Shown one piece after another: positions 10,301-22,427 of a DNA stretch of 64,000 nucleotides. Each line of letters starts with the position of its first letter. Position 1 is the first letter of the stretch. The position numbers were made by a program, and so were the translations under genes. The stretch spans positions 1 through 64,000 of the forward strand of contig CACMOQ010000003.1 of NCBI GenBank assembly GCA_902615445.1, given 5' to 3'. Under the pieces are notes generated by a model, which did no database searches, was not told the origin of the DNA, and saw only the letters and a list, made by a program, of their open reading frames with translations. Source of the stretch: an uncultured Pelagibacteraceae bacterium (GTDB lineage: Bacteria; Pseudomonadota; Alphaproteobacteria; Pelagibacterales; Pelagibacteraceae).

Positions 10301-12876
10301 TTCTTCTTTTTTTTCTTTTTTGTTTTATCGTATTCTTTTCTTTTCTCAATCAATATTAATGCCTCTTCCATTGTGAGTTCTGTTGGATCCTTTTCCTCAG
10401 GTATTGTCGCATTTAGAGATTTATATTTGATATATGGCCCGTATTGTCCCTTCATAATTCTAACTGGTTTTTTATCTTCAGGGTGTTCACCTAAATCTTT
10501 AATCATTGAAGAAGACATTCTTCCTGGTTTAGCTTCAGCAATTAATGTTATTGCTCTATTTAAACCAATAGAGAAAATTTCTTCAATATTTTCTATTCGA
10601 GCTGATTTATTTTCACACTTTAGGTAAGGACCAAATCTTCCAGTATTTAAAGTAATTTCTTTTTGATTATCAGGATTTATTCCTAAAGATTTTGGTAGTG
10701 AGCATAAAAATTGTGCTTTTTCTAAATCTATACTTTCTAGTTCCAAACCCTTTGGAATAGAGACATTTTTTAAAAGTTCATTCACATCCGATTTAAGTTT
10801 TTTTGTTTTCTTTTTTTTCTTTGGTATTTTTTCAATTTCTATATCTTCTGGAATTTTTTCATATTGTAGATATGGACCGAATCTTCCATTTTTAAGATAT
10901 ATATCATTGCCGTTCTCATGTTTTCCAATAAATTTTGGTTCAGCCAACTGTGCTTGTGCTGCTGCTTTAGCTTTAGACAAAGGTCTTGTAAATTTACATT
11001 CAGGATAATTTGAACAACCAATAAACGCACCTCCCCTAAAGCTATTTTTTAAGCTTAGTGTCCCTGAATTACATAATTGACATTTTCTTACAATATTTCC
11101 TTTGTCATCCTTATCGAAAACCAAATCTCCTAAACTATCATTTAATAGATCTAAGACCTCTCTTGTTCTTTTTTCCTTTACTTCAGCCACATTGTTATTA
11201 AAGTCTTTCCAGAATAGCTCCAAAACTTTTATCCAGCTTTCTTTACCAGTTGTAATTTCGTCTAATTGATCCTCTAAACCAGCAGTAAAGTTATAATCCA
11301 CATATTTTGAGAACAATTTTTCAAGAAAAGCTGAAATAAGTTTGCCTCTATCTGTAGGAAAAAATCTTTTGTTTAATATCTCTGCGTAACCTCTATTTGC
11401 TATTGTAGAAATTATACTTGCGTAAGTAGATGGTCTTCCTATTCCTAATTCCTCTAGTTTTTTTACCAAGCTAGCCTCAGAATATCTTGGAGGGGGTTGT
11501 GTAAAATGCTGTTCATCTATTAAAGACTCAATATTTACAAGTCCTTTAGACACAGAGGGAAGAATGTTTTCATCATCATCCTTACCTTGATTATTATATA
11601 TCTTTAAAAATCCATCAAATTTGAGAACTGATCCACTTGCTTTGCATAATGTATCATCATTATTTGATGTAATCGTAATAGTATTTCTATCAAATTTAGC
11701 AGATTGCATTTGAGAAGATAAAGCTCTACTCCATATTAAATCATAAAGTTTATTTTGATCTGTGCTTAGATACCTTTTTACACTTTGCGGAGTCCTGATA
11801 ATATCTGTGGGTCTTATTGCTTCATGTGCCTCTTGTGCATTTTTTGCCTTTTTGCCGGAGTAATTTAAAGCACTCTCAGGCAGATACTCATTACCAATTT
11901 CTTTTTTGATATAATCTCTAAAAGCCACAACAACATCTTTTGATAAATTAGTACCATCTGTTCTCATATATGTTATCAAACCTATAGTTTCTCCTTCAAT
12001 TTCAACACCTTGGTAAAGTTTTTGAGCAATTTGCATAGTTCTTGATGCACCAAACCCTAATCGACTTGAAGCTGTTTGTTGAAGAGTTGATGTAGTAAAT
12101 GGTCCTGATGGATTACGATTTACCACTTTACTTGATATATCAGTAATACTAAATTTTTTTTGATTGATGCTTGATATAGCTTTATTTATCTCATCCTTAT
12201 TTCTAAAAGAGAATTTTTCAATTTTGTTGTTATCTAGTTGACTAATATTTGCAAGGATATTCTGATTTTTTTCATCTTTAAATTTGATACTTAAAGTCCA
12301 AAATTCTTCTGGCTTAAAGGACTCAATTTCATGCTCTCTTTCAGTTATCAATTTTAAAGCTACTGATTGAACTCTTCCCGCAGATTTAGAGCCTGGAAGT
12401 TTTGTCCATAATATTGGTGAGATATTAAAGCCAACCAAATAATCTAACGCTCTTCGAGCCATGTAAGCATCAACTAAAAGCGGTTCAATTTGTCTTGGAT
12501 TTTCAATGCCATGAATTACTGCTTTTTTTGTAATCTCGTTAAAAACAACCCTTTCAATTTCTTTATCTTTAAGAAGTTTTTTTTCATTTAGATACTCTTT
12601 TACATGCCAAGCTATTGCTTCTCCTTCACGATCAGGATCGGTAGCCAATATAATTTTTGAAGAATCTTTGGCTGCATCAGTAATTTCTTTAAGATATTTT
12701 TTTGAAAAGCTATCAATTTCCCATTCCATCTTAAAATCTTGATCTGGGTCAACTGAACCATTTTTAGAAGGTAAATCTCTAATATGCCCATAACTAGCTA
12801 ATACTTTATAATTGTCTCCCAAATATTTATTGATAGTTTTGGCTTTAGCTGGACTTTCTACAATGACCAAGTTCAT
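10297..12876 (-). CDS. topA: DNA topoisomerase I
   Basis: MNLVIVESPAKAKTINKYLG, ITYMRTDGTNLS, Zn-ribbon CQLCNSGTL...CSNYPECKF. Confidence 0.97.
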   Translation of the reverse strand: MNLVIVESPAKAKTINKYLGDNYKVLASYGHIRDLPSKNGSVDPDQDFKMEWEIDSFSKKYLKEITDAAKDSSKIILATDPDREGEAIAWHVKEYLNEKKLLKDKEIERVVFNEITKKAVIHGIENPRQIEPLLVDAYMARRALDYLVGFNISPILWTKLPGSKSAGRVQSVALKLITEREHEIESFKPEEFWTLSIKFKDEKNQNILANISQLDNNKIEKFSFRNKDEINKAISSINQKKFSITDISSKVVNRNPSGPFTTSTLQQTASSRLGFGASRTMQIAQKLYQGVEIEGETIGLITYMRTDGTNLSKDVVVAFRDYIKKEIGNEYLPESALNYSGKKAKNAQEAHEAIRPTDIIRTPQSVKRYLSTDQNKLYDLIWSRALSSQMQSAKFDRNTITITSNNDDTLCKASGSVLKFDGFLKIYNNQGKDDDENILPSVSKGLVNIESLIDEQHFTQPPPRYSEASLVKKLEELGIGRPSTYASIISTIANRGYAEILNKRFFPTDRGKLISAFLEKLFSKYVDYNFTAGLEDQLDEITTGKESWIKVLELFWKDFNNNVAEVKEKRTREVLDLLNDSLGDLVFDKDDKGNIVRKCQLCNSGTLSLKNSFRGGAFIGCSNYPECKFTRPLSKAKAAAQAQLAEPKFIGKHENGNDIYLKNGRFGPYLQYEKIPEDIEIEKIPKKKKKTKKLKSDVNELLKNVSIPKGLELESIDLEKAQFLCSLPKSLGINPDNQKEITLNTGRFGPYLKCENKSARIENIEEIFSIGLNRAITLIAEAKPGRMSSSMIKDLGEHPEDKKPVRIMKGQYGPYIKYKSLNATIPEEKDPTELTMEEALILIEKRKEYDKTKKKKKKK

Positions 12877-12912
12877 AAATAACAAACTACCTAAAAGAGT
12901 TAGATAGTCAAA

Positions 12913-13491
12913 CTAATAAATTTTTGTCTTAGTTTCTTCTTTATTTTTCAATCTTTTAATATTTTCTCGATGGGTAAAAAATATTAACACAAACATGATT
13001 ATAAAAAAAAATACATCATTAAATTGAACTGTGATTAGTAAATAAACAGGAACTGATATAGAGGCAATTAATGAAGATAAAGATGAATATTTTGTTAAGA
13101 CAAAAATTATTAACCAAGATAAAGCAAAAATAATTCCAAAATAAATATTTATTGCAAACAGGATGCCAACATATGTTGCAACACCTTTGCCTCCTTTAAA
13201 TTTCAGCCATACAGGAAATACGTGACCTATAAATGCGCATAATGACGACAAATATAATAAATCTGTGTAATAAATTTTAACAAATATAACAGGGATAACA
13301 GCTTTTAAAATATCAAGAGATAATGTTATATAACCGACTGTCTTGTTACCAGTTCTAAGTACATTTGTAGCTCCAATATTTCCAGATCCAATATCTCTTA
13401 TATCTTTTTTCAAAAAAATTTTTGTTAATATTAATCCAAATGGAATTGATCCCATCAAATATGAAATTATACCTATGATTAAAATATCCAT
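12913..13491 (-). CDS. plsY: Glycerol-3-phosphate acyltransferase PlsY
   Basis: YLMGSIPFGLILTK, DIGSGNIGATNVLRTGNK, KFKGGKGVATYVG. Confidence 0.95.
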   Translation of the reverse strand: MDILIIGIISYLMGSIPFGLILTKIFLKKDIRDIGSGNIGATNVLRTGNKTVGYITLSLDILKAVIPVIFVKIYYTDLLYLSSLCAFIGHVFPVWLKFKGGKGVATYVGILFAINIYFGIIFALSWLIIFVLTKYSSLSSLIASISVPVYLLITVQFNDVFFFIIMFVLIFFTHRENIKRLKNKEETKTKIY

Positions 13492-13492
13492 A

Positions 13493-14788
13493 CTAAAGCT
13501 TAAATAATTCTTTACCTTTTACAAATGTATTAGTGACTTTGCCTTGAAGTTTTTTATTTTCGATAGATGTATTTTTTGATTTTGAGATAAGCTTATCTTT
13601 TTTTACAATCCATGGTTTATCTATATCTACTATGCAAAGATCGGCATCATTACCAATAGATAGATTCCCTTTATTAATTTTTAATATTTTAGCAGGGTTT
13701 GATGTCAATGCTTTTATTATTGTCTCTAATTTGAGTGATCCGTTATGATATAATTCTAAACTTAGAGACAGCAGAGTTTCTATCCCTGACGCACCAGTTG
13801 CTGCTTGAGCAAAGGTTAATCTTTTAGATTCTTCATCTTCAGGCTTATGATCTGAAACTATTACATCAATCAAATCGTCCTTTAAACCTTGTACTAAAGC
13901 CAGTCTATCATCCTCTCTTCTTAATGGTGGAGATAATTTCAAAAATGTTTTGAAATCTCCTATGTCATTTTCATTTAAAGATAAGTTGTTAACTGAAACA
14001 CCACATGTGAATTTTACTATTTCCTTTCTTGATTTAATTACCTCGACAGACTTTTGTGATGATAATTGAGAGATATGATATCTACATTTAACCTTTTCCA
14101 GTAATGTTAAATCTCTTTCGATCAGAATACGTTCAGCGATTTCAGGTATACCAGATAGACCTAATTTTGAAGCAATTATTCCAGAGTTAATCATACCATT
14201 TTTTGCTAACTCATAATCTTCAGCGTGCTGCATTATTAAGCTACCTAAGTCTTTAGCTGAGTTCATTATTCTAGACATTAATCTTGGGTTTTGAATTGTT
14301 TTAACGCCATCGGTGAATGCAATTATTCCTTTATTTTGTAACAAACCAAACTCAGTCATATTTGTACCCTCAGTATTTTTTGTTAAAGAGGCACATGGAA
14401 AAATATTTATCTTTGATTTATCTCTTCCTCTTCTTTTCAAAAAGTCGACTATGGAAACGTTATCAATTACCGGATCTGTATTTGGCATTGTTACAACTGA
14501 AGTGACACCACCCGAGAGTGCCGCGTTACTCAGTGTCCTAAAATTTTCTTTATACTCATAGCCCGGTTCACCAACAAAAACTCGCATATCGACTAATCCA
14601 GGGAAAATATACTTACCTTTTAAATCAATTGGTTTCTCTCTACTTGGTAAATTATTAATATTTACTTTTTTTCCTATAGCCTCAATTTTTCCATCTTCAC
14701 TTATAATCAGACCCCCGTTCTCATTCATGGAGTTATAAGGATCAATTATATTTGCGTTTATAAAATATTGTTTTTTCATTATGTACAA
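13493..14788 (-). CDS. pyrC: Dihydroorotase
   Basis: [48 protein letters not shown]; next to pyrB. Confidence 0.92.
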   Translation of the reverse strand: MYIMKKQYFINANIIDPYNSMNENGGLIISEDGKIEAIGKKVNINNLPSREKPIDLKGKYIFPGLVDMRVFVGEPGYEYKENFRTLSNAALSGGVTSVVTMPNTDPVIDNVSIVDFLKRRGRDKSKINIFPCASLTKNTEGTNMTEFGLLQNKGIIAFTDGVKTIQNPRLMSRIMNSAKDLGSLIMQHAEDYELAKNGMINSGIIASKLGLSGIPEIAERILIERDLTLLEKVKCRYHISQLSSQKSVEVIKSRKEIVKFTCGVSVNNLSLNENDIGDFKTFLKLSPPLRREDDRLALVQGLKDDLIDVIVSDHKPEDEESKRLTFAQAATGASGIETLLSLSLELYHNGSLKLETIIKALTSNPAKILKINKGNLSIGNDADLCIVDIDKPWIVKKDKLISKSKNTSIENKKLQGKVTNTFVKGKELFKL

Positions 14789-15720
14789 AATATTTTAAGA
14801 CAAGCCATTCTCACCGCTACACCTAATTCAACTTGTTCTTTAATAACACTTTTGTTGATATCATCTGCTAACATTGTATCTATTTCTATACCTCTGTTCA
14901 TTGGACCAGGGTGCATAATTAAAGCATCAGATTTTGCATGTTCTAATTTATCAGGAGTTAATCCATAATATTCGTAATATTCTCTGTTGGATGAAAGATA
15001 TGAGCTCGTCATTCGTTCATTTTGTAATCTCAACATCATAACAATATCACAATCTTTCAATCCTTTTTTCATATCTGTAAAAGTATCAACACCAAATTTT
15101 TCAATTTCTTTTGGCATAAGATTTGTTGGAGCAATAATGTTCACTTCTGCTCCTAACATACTAAGTAAGTAAATATTTGATCTGGCAACTCTTGAATGAA
15201 GAATATCTCCACAGATTGCAATTTTTAATCCTTGAATTTTTTTTTTACGAGTAATAATTGTTAAAGCATCTAATAAAGCCTGAGTAGGGTGCTCTCTTCT
15301 TCCATCACCAGCATTTAGGACCGCACAGTTTACTTTTTGTGAAAGTAGATTACATGCCCCAGAATCTTGATGTCTAATTACAATAATGTCTGGATGCATT
15401 GCATTTAGTGTCATTGCTGTATCAATTAATGTTTCACCTTTTTTAATTGCTGAGTTGTTTATATTCATTGACATAACATCAGCCCCAAGTCTTTTACCAG
15501 CTAATTCAAATGAGCTTTGAGTTCTAGTGGAAGGTTCAAAAAATAAATTAATTTGAGTTTTACCTCTTAAAACATCAACTTTCTTATTTTTACTTTGATT
15601 TACTTTTATAAATGAATTTGCTTCATCAAGTATTAAGTTAACATCATTAATTGATAAATCTTGAATTCCTAAAAGGTGTTTTTGAGAAATTTTAATAGCC
15701 TGATTTGTTTTAATTGCCAT
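14779..15720 (-). CDS. pyrB: Aspartate carbamoyltransferase catalytic subunit (start set at MAIKTNQ)
   Basis: [45 protein letters not shown]. Confidence 0.96.
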   Translation of the reverse strand: MAIKTNQAIKISQKHLLGIQDLSINDVNLILDEANSFIKVNQSKNKKVDVLRGKTQINLFFEPSTRTQSSFELAGKRLGADVMSMNINNSAIKKGETLIDTAMTLNAMHPDIIVIRHQDSGACNLLSQKVNCAVLNAGDGRREHPTQALLDALTIITRKKKIQGLKIAICGDILHSRVARSNIYLLSMLGAEVNIIAPTNLMPKEIEKFGVDTFTDMKKGLKDCDIVMMLRLQNERMTSSYLSSNREYYEYYGLTPDKLEHAKSDALIMHPGPMNRGIEIDTMLADDINKSVIKEQVELGVAVRMACLKIFCT

Positions 15721-15762
15721 TAAAACCAACTCTATAACTATAAACTCATATAATAGCAAGTA

Positions 15763-16218
15763 TTAATTATTCAAAAAATCTAAAGCTCCTTGTAATATAA
15801 AAGCAGCAGCATTTTCATCTATCTTTTTTTCTCTTTTACTCACATTAATATCTAATTGGCTAGACAGATTAAAAGCACCAACAGTTGAGAGTCTCTCATC
15901 CCAGAGACAAATTGGAATATCTAAGTTTTTTTCAATATTTTCAGTTGTATTTTTTACTGATTGAGCTGACCTACCTGAGGATCCATCCATATTCAAAGGA
16001 TTTCCAACAATGATTCCTTTTATGTTATTTTCACTGATAATTAATTTTAGTTCATCAACAAGGTCTTCTAACGAATTTCTATTTATTGTTTTTAATGGAG
16101 TGGCTATTAGTTGCTTGTCATCACAGATTGACACACCAATTCTTTTAGATCCAAGGTCCAAACCTATCAATCTACACTTATCTGAGTGTTTTTTTTTAAA
16201 TTCCTCTAAAGTGATCAT
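15763..16218 (-). CDS. ruvX: Putative pre-16S rRNA nuclease / Holliday junction resolvase-like YqgF
   Basis: RLIGLDLGSKRIGVSICDD, GIIVGNPLNMDGSSGRSAQ, WDERLSTV. Confidence 0.93.
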   Translation of the reverse strand: MITLEEFKKKHSDKCRLIGLDLGSKRIGVSICDDKQLIATPLKTINRNSLEDLVDELKLIISENNIKGIIVGNPLNMDGSSGRSAQSVKNTTENIEKNLDIPICLWDERLSTVGAFNLSSQLDINVSKREKKIDENAAAFILQGALDFLNN

Positions 16219-16268
16219 ATTGTATATTTTAAACTTAAGTGATACTTTGCCTCATATTTAAATAGCAT

Positions 16269-16556
16269 ATGAGTATAGATCTTAAAACAATAAAACATAT
16301 ATCTAAATTGGCAAGAATTTCAGTTGACGAGCAAAGAGCTGAAAAATTAGCTGGTGATTTAAATTCTATTTTTAAATTTATTGAAAAACTTAACGAATTA
16401 AAAACTGACAATGTAGAACCATTAACTTCTATCGCTGAAACAACCTTAAAATTAAGATCTGATGAAGTAAAAAGTAAAAATATCAGAGAACAAATTATTA
16501 AAAATTCTCCTCAGGATAACGAGGATTATTTTGTAGTACCTAAGGTGATTGAATAA
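16269..16556 (+). CDS. gatC: Asp-tRNA(Asn)/Glu-tRNA(Gln) amidotransferase subunit C
   Basis: GatC length and motifs (HISKLARISVDE...VEPLTSI); followed by gatA and gatB. Confidence 0.95.
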   Translation: MSIDLKTIKHISKLARISVDEQRAEKLAGDLNSIFKFIEKLNELKTDNVEPLTSIAETTLKLRSDEVKSKNIREQIIKNSPQDNEDYFVVPKVIE

Positions 16557-18013
16557 TGTCAGATATTACAAAACAATCCCTTACAGAACTAGTTGAAAAT
16601 ATCAAAAATAAAAAACTTTCTTCAACAGATGTGACCAAAGCATTTATTGATAGATCTGAAAAATCTGAAGAATTAAACGCTTATATTACAAATGACTTTA
16701 CATCGGCTTTAGATAAAGCAAAAAAATTCGATCAAAAACCAAATTTAAATTTGAAACTGCCTGGTATTCCAATGGCAGTTAAGGATTTATTTTGTACAAA
16801 AGATATTAAAACAACTGCTGGTAGTAAAATTTTAAATAACTTTGTACCAACTTACGAGTCAACAGTTACTGAAAATATTTGGAATGAAGGCGCAATACTT
16901 TTGGGTAAGTTAAACTGTGATGAGTTTGCAATGGGTTCATCGAATGAAACAAGTTTTTTTGGCAATGTACAAAGCCCTATTGATAAAAATCTGGTTCCAG
17001 GTGGATCATCTGGTGGTTCAGCTTCTGCAGTGGCTGGACAATTAACTCCAGTTACAATTGGTACTGATACTGGTGGATCAATTAGACAACCAGCCTCTTT
17101 CACTGGGATTGTAGGATTAAAACCTACTTACGGTAGTTGCTCAAGATATGGAATAGTTGCTTTTGCTTCATCATTGGATCAAGCAGGACCAATGGCTCAA
17201 AATGTAAAAGATTGTGCTTTACTACACGAAGTAATTAGCTCATATGACTCAAAAGACTCTACTTCAATAGATTTTAAGAGAAATCATTACAGTAAAGAAT
17301 TAACAAATAATATTAAAGGAAAAAAAATTGGAATACCAAAAGAGTATAGAGTCGATGGTATGCCGAAAGAAATTGAAGATCTTTGGCAAAAAGGTATTCA
17401 GTACGTGAAAGATTGTGGTGCTGAAACCATTGATATTTCTCTGCCAAACACAAGTTATGCATTGCCGACATATTATATAGTAGCTCCTGCTGAAGCATCA
17501 TCAAACCTAGCAAGATATGATGGTGTTAAGTATGGTTTTAGAGCTAAAGGTGAAAATTTAATTGATATGTACGAAAAGACTAGATCAGAAGGCTTTGGAG
17601 CTGAAGTTCAAAGAAGAATCATGATTGGAACTTATGTTTTATCTTCTGGGTACTACGATGCTTATTATCTTAAAGCTCAAAAAGTAAGGAAACTTATCAA
17701 AAATGATTTTGATGAGGCTTATAAAAAAGTTGATGCAATTTTAACTCCATCAACACCTAGCTCAGCATTTAAGATAGGTGAAAAAACAAATGATCCAGTG
17801 TCAATGTATCTAAATGATATATTTACAGTTCCTGTTAACTTAGCTGGACTTCCAGGTATCTCAATACCTGCAGGACATGACTCTAAAGGTTATCCTTTAG
17901 GTTTACAAATTATTGGCAAAGCTTTTGATGAACAAAATATATTGAATATTGCTTATGCTATGGAAGAAAAGATCAATTTTAAAAACAAAATTACTGATTG
18001 GTGGATAAAATGA
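16556..18013 (+). CDS. gatA: Asp-tRNA(Asn)/Glu-tRNA(Gln) amidotransferase subunit A
   Basis: [40 protein letters not shown] amidase signature. Confidence 0.97.
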   Translation: MSDITKQSLTELVENIKNKKLSSTDVTKAFIDRSEKSEELNAYITNDFTSALDKAKKFDQKPNLNLKLPGIPMAVKDLFCTKDIKTTAGSKILNNFVPTYESTVTENIWNEGAILLGKLNCDEFAMGSSNETSFFGNVQSPIDKNLVPGGSSGGSASAVAGQLTPVTIGTDTGGSIRQPASFTGIVGLKPTYGSCSRYGIVAFASSLDQAGPMAQNVKDCALLHEVISSYDSKDSTSIDFKRNHYSKELTNNIKGKKIGIPKEYRVDGMPKEIEDLWQKGIQYVKDCGAETIDISLPNTSYALPTYYIVAPAEASSNLARYDGVKYGFRAKGENLIDMYEKTRSEGFGAEVQRRIMIGTYVLSSGYYDAYYLKAQKVRKLIKNDFDEAYKKVDAILTPSTPSSAFKIGEKTNDPVSMYLNDIFTVPVNLAGLPGISIPAGHDSKGYPLGLQIIGKAFDEQNILNIAYAMEEKINFKNKITDWWIK

Positions 18014-19485
18014 GTAAAAAAAATTCAGAATATTTGATCAATCGAAAAGATAATCAGTACGAGGTAGTAATTGGTTTGGAAGTTCATGCTCAAGTTTTAT
18101 CTGAGTCTAAATTATTTTCTACTTCAGCAACTAAATTTGGAGCGGAACCTAATACGCAGGTTAGTTTAGTTGATGCTGCATTTCCAGGAATGTTACCGGT
18201 AATAAATGAATTTTGTGTTAAACAGGCAATTAAAACTGGTATTGGCCTTAACGCAAAAATTAATAAACGTTCAGTATTTGATAGAAAAAATTATTTTTAT
18301 GCTGATTTACCTCAAGGATATCAAATATCACAATTTAAAGATCCAATAGTAGGCGAGGGTAAGGTTATTTTGGATATGCCTAATGGTCAAAAAGAAGTTG
18401 GTATAGAAAGATTACACCTAGAACAAGATGCTGGAAAAAGCATACATGATCTTGACCCACAAAATACTTTTGTTGATTTAAACAGATCAGGGGTAGCTTT
18501 AATGGAAATAGTCAGCAAGCCTGATCTAAGATCCCCAGATGAGGTTAATGCTTACATTAAAAAATTACGATCTATAATGAGATATTTAGGAACTTGTGAT
18601 GGAAATATGCAAGAGGGCTCTTTAAGAGCTGATGTGAATGTTTCTGTAAGACCAAAGGGCTCAAAAGAATTTGGCACTCGATGCGAAATTAAAAACGTAA
18701 ATTCAATTAAATTTATGCAATTGGCAATAGAATATGAGGCTAATAGGCAAGTTGATTTAATAGAAGAGGGCAAAACTATTGATCAAGAAACAAGGCTTTT
18801 TGATACGAAGAAAAATGAGACAAGGTCAATGAGATCAAAAGAAGACGCTCATGATTATAGATATTTTCCTGACCCAGATTTATTACCTTTAGAAGTCTCG
18901 GAAAAATTTATTGAAGAACTTAAAAATGATATTCCAGAACTTCCAGATGACAAAAAGAAAAGATTTATTGAAGAGTTTAAATTGTCTCCTTATGAGGCTA
19001 ATATTTTAGTGTCCGATATTGATACTGCGAAATACTTTGAAGAAGTTGTAGCTAAAATGGGTAAGAACAAAGATATTAAGTTAGCAGTCAATTGGATTAC
19101 AGGAGAATTATTTGCTGTTTTAAATAGCAAAGCTTTAGAAATTTCTCAAAGTCCAGTGAGTGCTAAGAATTTTGCTATTTTGATAAATCTTATTAAGAAT
19201 GGAACTATCTCAGGAAAAATAGCAAAAACTGTTTTTGAATTGATGATCGATGGTGATATAGATCCTCAAAAGATAGTAGAAGAAAAAGGATTAAAACAAC
19301 AAAGTGATCCAAAAGCTTTAGAGGCATTAATTGACAAAATAATTAATGACAATAGAGAAAAAGCCATTGAATATAAACAAGGTAAAGAAAAATTATTTGG
19401 TTTTTTTGTTGGTCAAGCAATGAAGGCATCAGGTGGAAAAGCTAACCCTCAATTAATCAATGAGATCCTAAAGAAAAAATTATAA
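18010..19485 (+). CDS. gatB: Asp-tRNA(Asn)/Glu-tRNA(Gln) amidotransferase subunit B (ATGA overlap with gatA)
   Basis: [40 protein letters not shown]. Confidence 0.97.
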   Translation: MSKKNSEYLINRKDNQYEVVIGLEVHAQVLSESKLFSTSATKFGAEPNTQVSLVDAAFPGMLPVINEFCVKQAIKTGIGLNAKINKRSVFDRKNYFYADLPQGYQISQFKDPIVGEGKVILDMPNGQKEVGIERLHLEQDAGKSIHDLDPQNTFVDLNRSGVALMEIVSKPDLRSPDEVNAYIKKLRSIMRYLGTCDGNMQEGSLRADVNVSVRPKGSKEFGTRCEIKNVNSIKFMQLAIEYEANRQVDLIEEGKTIDQETRLFDTKKNETRSMRSKEDAHDYRYFPDPDLLPLEVSEKFIEELKNDIPELPDDKKKRFIEEFKLSPYEANILVSDIDTAKYFEEVVAKMGKNKDIKLAVNWITGELFAVLNSKALEISQSPVSAKNFAILINLIKNGTISGKIAKTVFELMIDGDIDPQKIVEEKGLKQQSDPKALEALIDKIINDNREKAIEYKQGKEKLFGFFVGQAMKASGGKANPQLINEILKKKL

Positions 19486-19489
19486 GGTT

Positions 19490-20140
19490 ATGGGTTCAGA
19501 CCTTAATATTACAAAACATTTACAAGATTATATTTTAAAGAATGGTTTAAAATTACATCCAATTCAAAAAGAAATAATAGATTACAACCTATCACTTGGT
19601 GACTCAAAAAGAATGCAAATATCTATTTCTCAATGTCAATTTCTACATCTGATTATTAAGGTTTCCAAAATTAAAAAAGTTCTAGAGATAGGAACTTTTA
19701 CAGGTTTAAGTACATTATCCATGGCATTAGCATTACCAGATGAGGGCAGTATAATTGCATTAGATAAAAATGCGGAAACAACCAAAGTTGCACAAAGCTT
19801 TTTTAAAAAGGCTAATCAAGATCATAAGATTAAAACAATGATTAAACCAGCATTAGAAACTTTAATGAGTATCAGAAATGAAAAATTTGACTTAGTTTTT
19901 ATTGATGCAGATAAAATGAATTATAAAAAATATTATGAAATTTCTTTAGATTTATTGAATAAAGAGGGTTTAGTGATAATCGATAATGTATTATGGCATG
20001 GAGAAGTAGTTAACAAAGATATAAATGACAAAATTACAAAAAGTATTAGAGATTTGAATGCTTTTATCTCTAAGGATAAAAGAATTGAAAAAGTCATGGT
20101 ACCATTTGGTGATGGAATGACCGTTTGTAGGAAGATTTAA
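19490..20140 (+). CDS. O-methyltransferase (class I SAM, COMT-like)
   Basis: VLEIGTFTGLSTLSMALALP, FDLVFIDADKMNY, DNVLWHGEV. Confidence 0.88.
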   Translation: MGSDLNITKHLQDYILKNGLKLHPIQKEIIDYNLSLGDSKRMQISISQCQFLHLIIKVSKIKKVLEIGTFTGLSTLSMALALPDEGSIIALDKNAETTKVAQSFFKKANQDHKIKTMIKPALETLMSIRNEKFDLVFIDADKMNYKKYYEISLDLLNKEGLVIIDNVLWHGEVVNKDINDKITKSIRDLNAFISKDKRIEKVMVPFGDGMTVCRKI

Positions 20141-21048
20141 TGTTCACTGTATTCAGTTTTTATAAATTTCAAAAAATAAATGATTTAAAAAAAAATCAAA
20201 AAATATTGAGCAATCTCTTGAATAATAAAAATATAAATGGAACAATTATTATATCCAAAGAGGGATTAAATGGATCTATATGTGGAACAAATAAAGATAT
20301 TAGGACCACAGTTATTAGATTAAAAAAAATTTTGAGTATCAAAAAATTTGATAGTTTTAATGACTCGAAAAGTAAGTTTAAACCTTTTCACAAACCAAAA
20401 GTAAAAATTAAAAAAGAAGTTGTTCCTATGGATCTTAAAATATCGAATAGGATCAAAAAAAAGAATAATTATATTGAACCAATAAAGTGGAATAAATTGA
20501 TAAAAAATAAGAAAACTTTATTATTAGATGCAAGAAAACCATTTGAACATAAAGTTGGATCTTTCAAAAAATCGGTAAATCCAAATATAGGTAGTTTTAG
20601 AGATTTCCCAAAATACCTTAAAAAGTTAAAAAAAGACCAGCCAATAGCAATGTTTTGCACTGGTGGAATTAGATGTGAAAAAGCATCTGTATTTTTAGAA
20701 AATAAAGGTTTTAAAAAAATTTATCAATTAAAGGGCGGAATTTTGAATTACTTAAAAAAAATCAAACAAAAAAATAGCCTATGGCAAGGAGAATGTTTTG
20801 TATTTGACAACAGAGTAAGTTTAAAACATGGATTGGTACAAGGAAGTTATTCAATTTGTGGTGGATGTAGACAGCCAATTTCAATTAAAGATAAAAAATC
20901 AAAAAGATATGAGGAGGGTGTAACTTGCCCTAATTGTTTTGATAAACTCTCAAAAAATCAAAAATCTCGTTTTAGAATGAGACAAAGTCAGATATACAAG
21001 ACAAAGCTATCTGGAAAAAAATATAATTTTCAAAAAGAGTTCAACTAA
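20140..21048 (+). CDS. trhO: Rhodanese-domain tRNA uridine(34) hydroxylase (TrhO/YceA, UPF0176)
   Basis: ISKEGLNGSICG, LLDARKPFEHKVGSF, MFCTGGIRCEKAS, SICGGCRQPIS. Confidence 0.9.
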   Translation: MFTVFSFYKFQKINDLKKNQKILSNLLNNKNINGTIIISKEGLNGSICGTNKDIRTTVIRLKKILSIKKFDSFNDSKSKFKPFHKPKVKIKKEVVPMDLKISNRIKKKNNYIEPIKWNKLIKNKKTLLLDARKPFEHKVGSFKKSVNPNIGSFRDFPKYLKKLKKDQPIAMFCTGGIRCEKASVFLENKGFKKIYQLKGGILNYLKKIKQKNSLWQGECFVFDNRVSLKHGLVQGSYSICGGCRQPISIKDKKSKRYEEGVTCPNCFDKLSKNQKSRFRMRQSQIYKTKLSGKKYNFQKEFN

Positions 21049-21056
21049 GGATTTAT

Positions 21057-22427
21057 TTGTCACAATCTCTCAAATTAACTAAAGATCCGATATGGTTTTT
21101 GTTAAGGAAAGTAACTGTTCCTGCAAGTGTTGGTTCATTATTTCAAACTTTTTACAATTTAGTAGATACATGGTTTGCAGGAAGAATATCTGCTGAAGCA
21201 ATAGCCGCAATTGCAAAATCTTTTCCAATTTATTTTACTATTATTGCTATAGGTGTGGGATTAACTGCAGGAACTAATACTTTAATTGGTAATAATATAG
21301 GTGCTAATAATAAAAAGAAGGCGTCATTATTTATCGCTCAATCAATTATATTTTCAATCTTTTTGTCTATTTTAGTTACTTTTTTTGGTTTAAATGTTTC
21401 TGATTTTCTACTCTCTCTGATGGGATCAGATCAAGAAGCAATTACCTTAACTAGAAAATATCTAGATATAATTTTTTATGGAACAATAATAGTTTTGATT
21501 CAAATTTCTTTAAATGGAACCTTAAATGCACAAGGTGATACCAAAAGCTATAGGAATGTTTTAATTTTTAGTTTCTTTTTAAATATTTTCCTCAACCCGT
21601 TATTTATTTTTGGCTATGGTTTTATTCCAGCATTTGGTATTTCTGGAATTGCTATAGCAACAGTAGTATCACAATTGATTGGTCTTCTATATTTGGCTTA
21701 TAAAGTTTATTGTTGTGAATTAAAAAAATATTTAAAACTAGAATGTTTTTTTCCAAAATTTAATCTTTTAGCAGAACTTGTTTATCAAACTATCCCAGTA
21801 ATGTTCAGTATGTTATTGATTGGCGTTGGAATATTTAATATTCTTTACTTCATTGGACAGTTTGGCGATTTAGCAACAGCTGGCTATGGTGCTGCTTTAA
21901 GAATTGAGCAAGTTTTTCTTCTACCGGTAATAGGATTAAATACTGCAGTTTTATCTATAGGTGGACAAAACTTTGGAGCAAAAAATTATGACCGTTTAAG
22001 AGAACTGTATAAAAAAGCTCTGCTATTTGGTTCTTCTTTTATGATTTTTGCAGGAATAATAATTTTTTTTGGTGCAGAAATTTTAGTTTCATTATTTACA
22101 GATAACTTAGAAGCAATTAAGCATGGTGTTATTTACCTAAAAGTTGCAGCCTTAATAGGACCCATTTATCCTGTATTTTTCATTACAACTGCAGTTTTTC
22201 AAGCAGTCAAAAAACCTCTTTATAGTTTGTATTTAAGCATATTAAGATTAACAGCTCTTCCCTTTCTATGCTTATGGTATGTAATCAATATAAAAGGGGG
22301 AGACTACGATGATATATTTTATACTATTTTAGTTACAAACTGGATTATGGGAATTGCAGTCTTGTTATTTATTGGGTATTTCTTAAATAATGTTTTCAAA
22401 CAAAATAAAAATTTTTTATCAACTTAA
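21057..22427 (+). CDS. MATE-family efflux transporter (TTG start)
   Basis: Twelve-TM-like hydrophobic profile; VPASVGSLFQTFYNLVDTWFAGRIS; MATE repeat motifs. Confidence 0.88.
   Translation: MSQSLKLTKDPIWFLLRKVTVPASVGSLFQTFYNLVDTWFAGRISAEAIAAIAKSFPIYFTIIAIGVGLTAGTNTLIGNNIGANNKKKASLFIAQSIIFSIFLSILVTFFGLNVSDFLLSLMGSDQEAITLTRKYLDIIFYGTIIVLIQISLNGTLNAQGDTKSYRNVLIFSFFLNIFLNPLFIFGYGFIPAFGISGIAIATVVSQLIGLLYLAYKVYCCELKKYLKLECFFPKFNLLAELVYQTIPVMFSMLLIGVGIFNILYFIGQFGDLATAGYGAALRIEQVFLLPVIGLNTAVLSIGGQNFGAKNYDRLRELYKKALLFGSSFMIFAGIIIFFGAEILVSLFTDNLEAIKHGVIYLKVAALIGPIYPVFFITTAVFQAVKKPLYSLYLSILRLTALPFLCLWYVINIKGGDYDDIFYTILVTNWIMGIAVLLFIGYFLNNVFKQNKNFLST

Noticed and set aside
10289-10627. 112-aa plus-strand ORF antisense to topA 3' end, and similar antisense ORFs (e.g. 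2517-2864 -, 14313-14561 +, 16852-17103 -, 36519-36770 -, 56052-56483 -)
   Set aside because: Each lies inside a confidently identified gene on the other strand, has no family motif, and is expected by chance from codon bias in AT-rich DNA
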